Shown one piece after another: positions 1-6,179 of a stretch of DNA of 13,604 bases. The stretch comes from Lactobacillus delbrueckii (GTDB lineage: Bacteria; Bacillota; Bacilli; Lactobacillales; Lactobacillaceae). The translations under genes and the position numbers were made by a program. The stretch's first letter is position 1, and every line of letters begins with the position of its first letter. The stretch spans positions 1-13,604 of the forward strand of contig SFHY01000024.1 of the NCBI GenBank assembly GCA_004556255.1. Direction: 5' to 3'. Under the pieces are notes generated by a model. It was not told the DNA's origin. It searched no databases and saw nothing but the letters and a program-made list of their open reading frames with translations.

Positions 1-582
1 CTGGCGATCAAGAGCCCATCCATCAGCATCTGGAACGTGATCCTGTTCCTGGTTCTGGCGGCCATGTGCCTGCTTTTTTACATTTACCGCTACAACCGTG
101 AACAGCGCTTCTTCGATTCACGCTTCAATGTCCCCTGGCTGAGTAGCTTCAACTTCACCTTGCTCTTAAGCTTCGTGGTTGCCGCCGGCCGGATCGGGAT
201 TTCCTACCTGCAGCTCTACAAAGGCATGCCTGCCTCGGGTCTGCAGCTGGCCTATGCCTCTCATTCCACCAGCTCCTTATACTGGTTCATGATGCTGGCC
301 AATGGGGTAGTCCTGCCGATCCTGGAAGAATACCTCTGCACCGGCTTCTTGTTCAACTACTGGTTCAGAACTGAGAAAAAGGGTGTGGCCTACGTCGGCA
401 TAATCTGCTCGGGCCTCTTTTACGCCATCTTGACCTTCCAGTTCACTCCGGCAATCTTTGCCTTCAACTTTGCCTTTGGCATGCTTTTCGCCTGGAGCTA
501 CCTCAGTACCCAGACCATCTGGCTGCCCCTTTACCTGGCAGCCTTGAACGGGGTCTTGACGGTTGTGACCATCGCCGTTTAA
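1..582 (+). CDS. CPBP-fold membrane protein with degenerate active site (5' end outside window)
   Basis: The reading frame is open to the left edge (LAIKSPSISIWN precedes the first candidate start, a GTG at 37), so the gene probably begins outside the window. Numbering from that GTG, about 181 residues are visible, mostly hydrophobic: segments near residues 1-17, 40-60, 80-96, 117-135, 137-157 and 160-180. The layout matches the CPBP (CaaX protease/bacteriocin-processing, Abi) family, whose members are intramembrane metalloproteases with EExxxR, FxxxH and a late H/N motif. Here E97-E98 of motif 1 remain, but the expected Arg is T102, the motif 2 His is T133, and the motif 3 His is A168 while N171 is kept. 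I infer a CPBP-fold protein that is probably not an active protease, perhaps a binding, immunity-like or structural role. A terminator follows directly. Family call fairly sure; function unknown. Confidence 0.7.
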   Translation: MAIKSPSISIWNVILFLVLAAMCLLFYIYRYNREQRFFDSRFNVPWLSSFNFTLLLSFVVAAGRIGISYLQLYKGMPASGLQLAYASHSTSSLYWFMMLANGVVLPILEEYLCTGFLFNYWFRTEKKGVAYVGIICSGLFYAILTFQFTPAIFAFNFAFGMLFAWSYLSTQTIWLPLYLAALNGVLTVVTIAV

Positions 583-593
583 CTGAAGAGAGC

Positions 594-632
594 AAAAAAT
601 AAGCGGGGCCGTTTGGCCTCGCTTATTTCTTT
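594..632. terminator. Bidirectional intrinsic terminator
   Basis: A 14-bp stem runs from 597-610 to 615-628 with one G-U pair and a GTTT loop. Plus-strand transcripts leaving the CPBP gene meet TTTCTTTG after the stem. Minus-strand transcripts from the tRNA gene meet a better U-run (complement of A594-A599). It therefore probably ends both convergent units. Confidence 0.85.
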
Positions 633-654
633 GTTAATTTATGGTATAAAAAAA

Positions 655-724
655 GCGGATAGAGTGAATCGAACCCTCATCTCCAGCTTGGGAAGCTAGC
701 GTTCTACCATTAAACTATACCCGC
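655..724 (-). tRNA. tRNA-Gly (anticodon CCC)
   Basis: Read on the minus strand, the 70-nt sequence folds into a cloverleaf: acceptor stem GCGGGTA/TATCCGC, D arm GTTT/GAAC with GG in the loop, anticodon stem CTAGC/GCTGG around the loop TTCCCAA (anticodon CCC, reading GGG), a 4-nt variable region, and T loop TTCGATT. The discriminator base is U (position 654). CCA is not encoded, since the next bases are T, so CCA addition must be post-transcriptional. One oddity is the T stem, GAGGG/CACTC, with a G52-A62 mismatch. The gene has its own promoter and faces the upstream CPBP gene across a shared terminator. Confidence 0.93.
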
Positions 725-735
725 AAGATGTTTTA

Positions 736-764
736 AGTATAGCATGGAAAAAAACTTTCGCCAA
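736..764 (-). promoter_or_regulatory. Promoter of tRNA-Gly
   Basis: On the minus strand there is a -35 TTGGCG (759-764), a 17-bp spacer and a -10 TATACT (736-741) preceded by TGC, an extended -10. The tRNA 5' end lies 11 bases past the -10, so the primary transcript would carry only a very short 5' leader. Confidence 0.75.
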
Positions 765-815
765 GTCTTTTTGGCAACTTTTTTCAAAAAGATTCTTCCG
801 GCCCGGCGGGAGTGG

Positions 816-855
816 TTTAATCTATTTGTTATTTTTGCTAAAATGGTAATAATAA
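816..855 (+). promoter_or_regulatory. Probable trpS promoter region
   Basis: Two overlapping options are visible. The first is an extended -10 TGCTAAAAT (TAAAAT at 839-844) with a weak -35 TTTAAT (816-821, 17-bp spacer). The second is TTGTTA (826-831) with TAATAA (850-855, 18-bp spacer). The short leader contains no T-box hallmark, so no tRNA-sensing riboswitch is apparent. The choice between the two promoters cannot be made from sequence alone. Confidence 0.5.
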
Positions 856-892
856 CGCCCGATAGAAACAATTTAGCAAAGGAAAGCGAAAA

Positions 893-1918
893 ATGACGAA
901 AGAAATTATTTTGACTGGCGACCGGCCAACCGGCAAGCTGCACATCGGCCACTACATCGGCTCCTTGAAGAACCGGGTCATGCTCCAAAACACCGGCAAG
1001 TATGACTCTTACATTATGATTGCTGACACCCAGGCCTTGACTGACAACGCCCGCAACCCGGAAAAGATCCGCAACTCCCTGATCGAAGTTGCCCTGGACT
1101 ACCTGGCTGTTGGCCTGGACCCGGAAAAGTCAACCATCTTTGTCCAGTCCCAAATCCCGGCCCTGTTTGAACTGACCACTGACTACATGGACCTGGTAAC
1201 CCTGTCCCGGCTGGAAAGAAACCCTACTGTTAAGACGGAAATCAAGCAAAAGGGCTTCGGTGACTCCCTGCCAGTCGGCTTCTTGACCTACCCGGTTGCC
1301 CAAGCCGCTGACATCACTGCCTTCAAGGCAACCTTAGTCCCAGTCGGCGATGACCAGGAACCAATGCTGGAACAAACCCGGGAAATCGTTCGCAGCTTTA
1401 ACCGGACCTACAATGTCGATGTCCTGGTTGAACCAAAGGGCTACTTCCCGCCTAAGGGCCAGGGCCGCCTGCCAGGCCTGGACGGCAACGCCAAGATGTC
1501 CAAGTCCTTGGGCAACGCCATCTACCTGTCTGATGACGCGGAAACGGTTAAGAAGAAGGTTATGTCCATGTACACCGACCCTAACCACATCCACGTGGAA
1601 GACCCAGGCCAGGTTGAAGGCAACACCGTCTTCACTTACCTGGACGTCTTTGACCCGGACAAGGACACTGTTGCCCAACTTAAGGAAGACTACCAAAAGG
1701 GTGGTCTGGGTGACGTCAAGATCAAGCGCTACTTAAACAAGGTTCTGGAAGCTGAACTGGCCCCAATCAGAGAACGCCGGCAAAAGTACGCTGAAAACCT
1801 GGATGCCGTTTACGACATGCTCTACCAAGGGTCACAAAAGGCCAACCAGGTGGCTGACCAGACCCTGCAGGAAGTCCGTGACGCGATCGGCTTCAACTAC
1901 TTCAAGAACCGAGGCTAA
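893..1918 (+). CDS. trpS: Tryptophanyl-tRNA synthetase
   Basis: Cytosolic class I aminoacyl-tRNA synthetase that activates tryptophan with ATP and loads it on tRNA-Trp. The 341-residue product has the usual bacterial TrpRS length. The ATP-binding HIGH signature is canonical (PTGKLHIGH, residues 12-20) and the second signature KMSKS is at 201-205 (AKMSKSLGN). The Rossmann catalytic domain fills the first two thirds and the helical anticodon-binding part the rest. AAAGG about ten bases upstream supports the ATG start. The next gene begins one base after the TAA, so trpS is the first gene of an apparent trpS-comEB-TPM operon. I see no cysteine in the protein. Identification is secure. Confidence 0.97.
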   Translation: MTKEIILTGDRPTGKLHIGHYIGSLKNRVMLQNTGKYDSYIMIADTQALTDNARNPEKIRNSLIEVALDYLAVGLDPEKSTIFVQSQIPALFELTTDYMDLVTLSRLERNPTVKTEIKQKGFGDSLPVGFLTYPVAQAADITAFKATLVPVGDDQEPMLEQTREIVRSFNRTYNVDVLVEPKGYFPPKGQGRLPGLDGNAKMSKSLGNAIYLSDDAETVKKKVMSMYTDPNHIHVEDPGQVEGNTVFTYLDVFDPDKDTVAQLKEDYQKGGLGDVKIKRYLNKVLEAELAPIRERRQKYAENLDAVYDMLYQGSQKANQVADQTLQEVRDAIGFNYFKNRG

Positions 1919-1919
1919 T

Positions 1920-2402
1920 ATGACGCGCAAGCGAATTCCCTGGAAACAGTACTTTATGATGCAGGCCCTGGTGATTGCCCAGCGGTCCACCTGTGACCGG
2001 GCCCTGGTCGGCAGCGTCCTGGTCAAGGACAAGCGGATCCTCAGCACCGGCTACAACGGGTCAGTTTCCGGCCAGGACCACTGCGATGACGTGGGCCACC
2101 AGCTGGTCGACGGCCACTGCGTGCGGACGATTCACTCCGAAATGAACAGTCTGATTTCCTGCGCGAAAAACGGGGTCTCAACCGACAACACGGAAATTTA
2201 CGTGACTCACTTCCCGTGCTACAACTGCACCAAGCACCTGCTGCAGGCCGGGGTGACCAAGATCAACTATTACTATGATTATCACGACAGTCCTTTGGCC
2301 ATTCAGCTGCTGCGTGATAGTGGAGTACCTTATGAACAAATTAAGCTTGACCGCCAATTCGTCGAAGAACTGGCACACAAACTTGAAGACGGCAGCGACT
2401 AA
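1920..2402 (+). CDS. comEB: dCMP deaminase (ComEB type)
   Basis: A 160-residue cytidine/deoxycytidylate deaminase-fold enzyme, expected to turn dCMP into dUMP and so feed dTMP synthesis in the cytosol. The zinc site is visible as HxE (H72-S-E74, TIHSEMN) and PCxxC (P99-C100-Y-N-C103). GYNGS at 44-48 matches the substrate-binding loop of the family. H54, C55 and C67 lie in a His/Cys-rich insert like that of dCMP deaminases. In competence operons this protein is named ComEB, but no comEA or comEC neighbour is present, so a link to DNA uptake is not supported here. The start is the ATG at 1920, one base after the trpS stop, with GAGG (1911-1914) inside the trpS end as ribosome binding site. HSE in place of the commoner HAE is a mild variation. 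Confidence 0.9.
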   Translation: MTRKRIPWKQYFMMQALVIAQRSTCDRALVGSVLVKDKRILSTGYNGSVSGQDHCDDVGHQLVDGHCVRTIHSEMNSLISCAKNGVSTDNTEIYVTHFPCYNCTKHLLQAGVTKINYYYDYHDSPLAIQLLRDSGVPYEQIKLDRQFVEELAHKLEDGSD

Positions 2403-2997
2403 GCTGGCCTGGCTCCTGGCCTTAGTCTGCTTTTTTCCCCTGGTGACCGGGGCCAGCAGCTTTTTCGTCCAGGATAATGCCGGCATCATCAATTCCGATA
2501 CCCGGAAAATGGTTGACCAAAAGAATGCCAAGTACCAGAAGTCTGACCAGCACCCGATCGTGATCGTCGAGACCCTGCAAAATGCCAAAAAGACCCAGCC
2601 GGCCGGCCTAAGTAAGGCAAGCAGGACCCTCTATATCGTGATCAACGTGCAAAAGGACGGGACCAAAAAGGCCTATCTTTACAGCAGCAGCGACCTGCAC
2701 AGCCAGTTTACCGCCCAGGTCCGGGCCAACATCCTCAGCCACACGGCTTCCAAAATCACGGCTGATGACCCGATCGCCTTCAATGAAGGGGTGCAGGAGC
2801 TGTTCAAGATTTCCGTGACCTTGATCGACCAAAGCCTCGGCTTTAAAAAGGACTCCCTTGACCTGTCCAGCGAGGAAGTGAACCGGGTGATCAAGCCGGC
2901 CGACCTCAGAATTCCAATCATGCTGGCCTTGCTGGTCTTGATCGTGGCCGTGATCATCTTCCTCCGCTTTACGATAAGACGGCAGGCAAGAAAGTAA
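2332..2997 (+). CDS. Membrane-anchored TPM-domain protein
   Basis: A 221-residue extracytoplasmic protein. The N-terminus is Lys-rich (1-24), followed by a hydrophobic stretch LAWLLALVCFFPLV (25-38) ending at a likely signal cleavage site around VTGA-S. The TPM fold follows: FVQDNAGIINSDTRKMVDQ (about 45-63) matches the family's opening D-x-A-x-(I/L)-(L/I) pattern, then a strand HPIVIVETL (74-82) and a long central region. A C-terminal membrane helix (194-212) ends in a basic RRQARK tail, so the protein is anchored with its domain outside. TPM proteins include thylakoid Psb32 and bacterial MoxR/Rhodanese-associated examples with reported phosphatase or repair roles; the activity here is unknown. 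The ATG at 2332 is chosen because GGAG (2322-2325) lies six bases upstream. This makes a 71-nt out-of-frame overlap with comEB and suggests translational coupling. No hairpin terminator follows. Confidence 0.75.
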   Translation: MNKLSLTANSSKNWHTNLKTAATKLAWLLALVCFFPLVTGASSFFVQDNAGIINSDTRKMVDQKNAKYQKSDQHPIVIVETLQNAKKTQPAGLSKASRTLYIVINVQKDGTKKAYLYSSSDLHSQFTAQVRANILSHTASKITADDPIAFNEGVQELFKISVTLIDQSLGFKKDSLDLSSEEVNRVIKPADLRIPIMLALLVLIVAVIIFLRFTIRRQARK

Positions 2998-3032
2998 GAT
3001 TTTTTACAGAAAAAACAAAATTAAAACGCTGA

Positions 3033-3090
3033 CTTTACATAAAAGTGGTTTACAAGCTCGCTTTAAGCGTGTATAGTCTTTTATGTAAAG
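3033..3090. repeat. Perfect 13-bp inverted repeat bracketing the mgtA promoter
   Basis: CTTTACATAAAAG (3033-3045) and its exact reverse complement CTTTTATGTAAAG (3078-3090) are 32 bp apart. The -35 and -10 boxes lie between them and the right arm covers the expected start of transcription. Each arm is itself roughly symmetrical (CTTT-N5-AAAG). A further palindrome, CGCTT-T-AAGCG (3059-3069), sits in the promoter spacer. The arrangement suggests paired operators for an unknown repressor. It is not a terminator, because no U-run follows. Confidence 0.7.
3049..3077 (+). promoter_or_regulatory. mgtA promoter
   Basis: -35 TTTACA (3049-3054), a 17-bp spacer and -10 TATAGT (3072-3077). Transcription would start near 3084, about 16-20 nt before the M-box, which gives a leader of about 270 nt before the mgtA start codon. 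Confidence 0.78.
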
Positions 3091-3099
3091 TTGAAAAGA

Positions 3100-3266
3100 G
3101 AGCAAATGAACTGTTAGGTGAGACTCCTACGTGAACACACGCTATCGCCCAGAAACATCCAGAGATGCCAACGGGTTAAATAGAAATTGTCGAAATAAGG
3201 CACTTTCCAGGTAGCTAGCATGTGCTTACGTCACGTAGTGTTAAAGCTGAGCGATTAGTCAATAGC
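3100..3266 (+). ncRNA. M-box (ykoK) magnesium riboswitch
   Basis: The leader contains the conserved M-box blocks in order: GTTAGGTGAGACTCCTA (3113-3129), ACACACGCTATCGCCCAGAAA (3135-3155), GATGCCAACGGGTTAAATAGAAAT (3164-3187), GTCGAAATAAGGC (3189-3201), AGGTAGCTAGCATGTGC (3209-3225) and GTGTTAAAGCTGAGCGA (3238-3254). It closely resembles the B. subtilis ykoK/mgtE leader. A possible closing P1 helix pairs the region near 3107-3113 with 3255-3261; the exact ends are approximate. Known members bind several Mg2+ ions and fold compactly at high Mg2+, which favours termination. Placed before an Mg2+ ATPase gene, it should switch mgtA off when Mg2+ is plentiful. Confidence 0.93.
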
Positions 3267-3285
3267 GTGGCCTTATTTTGCAAGG

Positions 3286-3316
3286 TCCCCCTTACGGTTT
3301 GTAAGGGGGATTTTTT
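3286..3316 (+). terminator. Riboswitch expression-platform terminator
   Basis: A 10-bp perfect stem, TCCCCCTTAC (3286-3295) with GTAAGGGGGA (3301-3310), GGTTT loop, followed by six T (3311-3316), 38 bases before the mgtA start. A smaller hairpin, GGCCTT/AAGGTC (3269-3274 with 3282-3287), overlaps its 5' edge and could be part of the competing antiterminator fold. The full antiterminator was not resolved by eye. Confidence 0.92.
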
Positions 3317-3353
3317 GTTCGTTTGCGAAGTTGTCATAGAGGGGAGAACTATT

Positions 3354-6044
3354 ATGCTCAACAAGACAATGAACAAAGCTGCCAGCGATGACGCAAAGCG
3401 GGTTGCAAGAATTGCCCTGGAAAAGCGGAGCGTGACTTTGGCCCAATTGCATACCAACAGCAACGGCCTCAGCACTGAAGAAGCAGCCGATATCCGGGAA
3501 AAGACCGGGACCAACGAGATCGCGAGCAGCAACCAATCCAGCAAGCTCCACTTCCTGGCTGAAGCTTTCCTGACCCCGTTTACCCTGGTCCTGCTGATCT
3601 TAGCGACGATGTCCTTGTTCACCAACTACATCTTCGTCCCGCAAAGTGAAAAGGACCTCAGCACCGTCATCATCATGGTAGTCATGGTTCTGGTTTCCGG
3701 GATTACTTCCTTTGTCCAGAACGTCCGCACTTCCAACGCCGTCCAGTCCCTTTTGAAGATGGTCTCTGTCACGACTAACGTGCGCCGGGACGGCAAGGAC
3801 CAGGAAATCCCGACCAAGGACGTGGTGGTCGGCGACATCATCAACGTCTCAGCCGGGGACATGGTTCCAGCTGACATGAAGCTTTTGTCCAGCACCGACC
3901 TTTTCTGCTCAGCCAGTTCCTTGAACGGGGAATCAACGCCGGCGGAAAAGAACGCCAACTTCGTCCCAACCCCGGACAAGATGGAAAACTACCTGGACTA
4001 CCCAAACATCCTTTTTGAAGGCACGACTATCGTTTCCGGTTCCGGCCGCGGGGTGGTCTTCGCCACTGGTGGGCACACCATGTTCGGCAAGATGGCTGCC
4101 CAGATCGCCGACACCGAAATGAAGGAGACGACTTTTGACACCGGGATCAAGAACATCTCCAAGCTGCTCTTGACCATGACGGCTATCATCGCGCCTCTGG
4201 TTCTCGTAGTCAACGGCTTGACCAAGGGCAACTGGACTGACGCCTTGATCTTCGCCATCGCTACGGCGGTGGGCCTGACGCCGGAAATGCTGCCAGTCAT
4301 CGTGACCACCAACCTGGTCCGGGGCAGCGTGGAAATGGGCAAGCACCAGACCATCGTCAAGAAGATGAACTCCATTCAGAACTTCGGTTCAGCCGACATC
4401 CTCTGCACCGACAAGACCGGGACCTTGACCCAGGGCCAGGTCATCCTGGAAAAGCACTACAACCTGGAAATGCGGGAAACCGACCGGGTTTTGAAGATGG
4501 CCTACCTGAACTCTTATTACCAGACCGGGATGAAGGACTTGATCGACCAGGCAGTCATTGACGTGGCTGACGACGACCTGGACACCAGCGAAATCCAGCG
4601 GGACTACCACAAGATCGACGAAATTCCTTTTGACTTCCAGCGCCGGCGGATGAGCGTGGTGGTTGCCAACTCTGACCAAAAGCACGGCGAGCACCTCCTG
4701 GTTACCAAGGGGGCAGCCGAAGAAATGCTGGCCGTCTCCAGCCAGGTGGAAATCGGCGGCCAGACTCTGCCTTTGACTGAAGAAAGAAAAAAGCAGATTT
4801 TTAAAGATATCGACGACTTGAACAGTGACGGGATGCGGGTTATCGTCTTGGCCTACAAGGTTGACCCGTCTCCAGTCGGCGAATTCACGGTTGATGATGA
4901 AAGCGACTTGATCGTAATCGGCTTCCTGACCTTCCTGGATCCGCCGAAGGAAAGCGCCAAAAATGCCCTGGCCAGCCTCAACCGGGACGGCATTACCGTT
5001 AAGATTTTAACCGGGGACAATGAAGCCGTTACCCGGGCCGTGGCCTTGAAGGTCGGCCTCAACATCGACACGGTTTACGGGCAAAAGGACCTGATCGGCA
5101 AGAGCGATGAGGAACTGGCCAAGATTGTTGAAGAATGCGACATCTTCGTCAAGCTGTCACCGGAATGGAAGACCAAGATCATCGCTACTTTGCAAAAGAA
5201 CGGACACACGGTCGGCTACATGGGTGACGGGATCAACGATGCACCGGCCATGAAGCAGGCGGATGTCTCTATCTCAGTTGACTCAGCTGTCGACGTGGCC
5301 AAGGAATCAGCGGACATCATCCTTTTGCAAAAGGACTTGAGCGTCCTGGAACACGCGGTCCGGATCGGCCGCAAGACCTTGACCAACACCATGAAGTACA
5401 TCAAGATCACCCTGTCTTCTAACTTCGGGAACATCTTGTCCATCATGGTCGCCTCGATCTTCCTGCCATTCTTGCCAATGCTGCCGTTGCAGCTCTTGAT
5501 TTTGGACCTGCTCTACGGGACTAGTTGCCTGGCTTTGCCCTTTGACAGCGTGTCTGAAGACTACCTGCATGTGCCGCGGGAATGGTCAACCAAGAACATG
5601 CCGAAGTTCATGTTTTACTTTGGGCCAACGTCATCAATTTTTGACGTTATCACCTTTGCCGTCCTCTTCTTTGTAATCTGCCCGGCCCTTACTGGCGGCA
5701 GCTACGCTTCCTTAGGACCGGCAGGGCAGCTGGCCTTCATGACCATCTTCCACACCGGCTGGTTCGTGGAATCCCTTTGGACCCAGGAAATGGTCATCCA
5801 CGCTCTGCGCGACGAACGCCTGCCGTTTATCCAGCAGCGGGCTTCCAGTCCAGTCATGCTGGCTACTTTCGGGGCTGCTATCTTCGGGACCTTCCTGCCA
5901 TTTTCAAAATTGGCCGGAGCCATGAAGTTCGGCCACTTGAACGAAGAATTCCTGTGGATCGTGGCTGGTCTCCTGGTCTGCTACCTGCTTTTGACGACAG
6001 TCGTCAAGCACTTCTACATGAAGAAGGAAAAATTCCTGATTTAA
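3354..6044 (+). CDS. mgtA: Magnesium-translocating P-type ATPase (MgtA/MgtB type)
   Basis: An 896-residue type IIIB P-type ATPase, matching E. coli MgtA in length, expected to import Mg2+ across the cell membrane at the cost of ATP. About ten membrane helices are visible: two before the actuator domain, two before the phosphorylation domain, six at the C-terminus. Actuator motif NGES (191-194), phosphorylation site D353-KTGTLT, ATP-site KGA near K452, hinge motif GDGINDAPA (624-632). The M4 stretch VGLTPEMLPVIVT is characteristic of MgtA-type pumps. The ATG at 3354 is chosen because GGGGAG (3341-3346) lies seven bases upstream and because earlier in-frame codons run through the riboswitch and its terminator. 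It is a single-gene unit controlled by the M-box and followed by its own terminator. Asn replaces the usual Thr of the TGES motif. Confidence 0.95.
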   Translation: MLNKTMNKAASDDAKRVARIALEKRSVTLAQLHTNSNGLSTEEAADIREKTGTNEIASSNQSSKLHFLAEAFLTPFTLVLLILATMSLFTNYIFVPQSEKDLSTVIIMVVMVLVSGITSFVQNVRTSNAVQSLLKMVSVTTNVRRDGKDQEIPTKDVVVGDIINVSAGDMVPADMKLLSSTDLFCSASSLNGESTPAEKNANFVPTPDKMENYLDYPNILFEGTTIVSGSGRGVVFATGGHTMFGKMAAQIADTEMKETTFDTGIKNISKLLLTMTAIIAPLVLVVNGLTKGNWTDALIFAIATAVGLTPEMLPVIVTTNLVRGSVEMGKHQTIVKKMNSIQNFGSADILCTDKTGTLTQGQVILEKHYNLEMRETDRVLKMAYLNSYYQTGMKDLIDQAVIDVADDDLDTSEIQRDYHKIDEIPFDFQRRRMSVVVANSDQKHGEHLLVTKGAAEEMLAVSSQVEIGGQTLPLTEERKKQIFKDIDDLNSDGMRVIVLAYKVDPSPVGEFTVDDESDLIVIGFLTFLDPPKESAKNALASLNRDGITVKILTGDNEAVTRAVALKVGLNIDTVYGQKDLIGKSDEELAKIVEECDIFVKLSPEWKTKIIATLQKNGHTVGYMGDGINDAPAMKQADVSISVDSAVDVAKESADIILLQKDLSVLEHAVRIGRKTLTNTMKYIKITLSSNFGNILSIMVASIFLPFLPMLPLQLLILDLLYGTSCLALPFDSVSEDYLHVPREWSTKNMPKFMFYFGPTSSIFDVITFAVLFFVICPALTGGSYASLGPAGQLAFMTIFHTGWFVESLWTQEMVIHALRDERLPFIQQRASSPVMLATFGAAIFGTFLPFSKLAGAMKFGHLNEEFLWIVAGLLVCYLLLTTVVKHFYMKKEKFLI

Positions 6045-6046
6045 CT

Positions 6047-6085
6047 AAAAAAGAACGGTCTTTGGCAAAAAGGCCGTTCTTTTTT
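6047..6085 (+). terminator. mgtA terminator
   Basis: GAACGGTC (6053-6060) pairs with GGCCGTTC (6072-6079), with one T-G pair, flanked by A6 and T6 that extend the stem. It begins three bases after the mgtA stop. The symmetrical A/T flanks could also stop minus-strand transcription. Confidence 0.9.
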
Positions 6086-6115
6086 GCCTGAAAGCCCGTT
6101 AAATCGCCGATCGGC

Positions 6116-6145
6116 TTTATAAGGTAAGGCTTTTTGTTGTATGAT
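6116..6145 (+). promoter_or_regulatory. Probable promoter of metG-tatD-rnmV-rsmA
   Basis: -10 TATGAT (6140-6145) with a -35-like TTTATA (6116-6121) at an 18-bp spacing. A 10-bp perfect palindrome, GCCGATCGGC (6106-6115), lies immediately upstream of the -35. No T-box or S-box signature lies between it and metG. Confidence 0.5.
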
Positions 6146-6179
6146 AGAGAGTATAGAATTTTTGAGGAGATCAAGCACT

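Noticed and set aside
760..785. Small hairpin GCCAA/TTGGC followed by T-rich DNA
   Set aside because: Only five pairs, lies across the tRNA promoter -35 and in no transcript that needs ending there.
765..892. T-box riboswitch before trpS
   Set aside because: The leader is short and shows no T-box consensus or following terminator/antiterminator pair; the same holds for metG.
3033..3090. Reading the 13-bp inverted repeat as a terminator for the TPM gene
   Set aside because: The loop would be 32 nt and no U-run follows; the promoter between the arms makes an operator reading better.
3222..3353. In-frame extension of mgtA upstream of its ATG, through the leader
   Set aside because: It would be translated from the M-box aptamer and terminator hairpin and adds no family-like sequence; the ATG at 3354 has a strong ribosome binding site.
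6091..6130. AAAGCC/GGCTTT inverted repeat upstream of metG as an RNA hairpin
   Set aside because: It lies upstream of the predicted transcription start, is short, and sits just after a complete terminator.
6141..6179. Upstream ATG in frame with metG
   Set aside because: It overlaps the -10 box and has no ribosome binding site; ATG 6180 has GAGGAGA upstream and gives the normal MetRS N-terminus.
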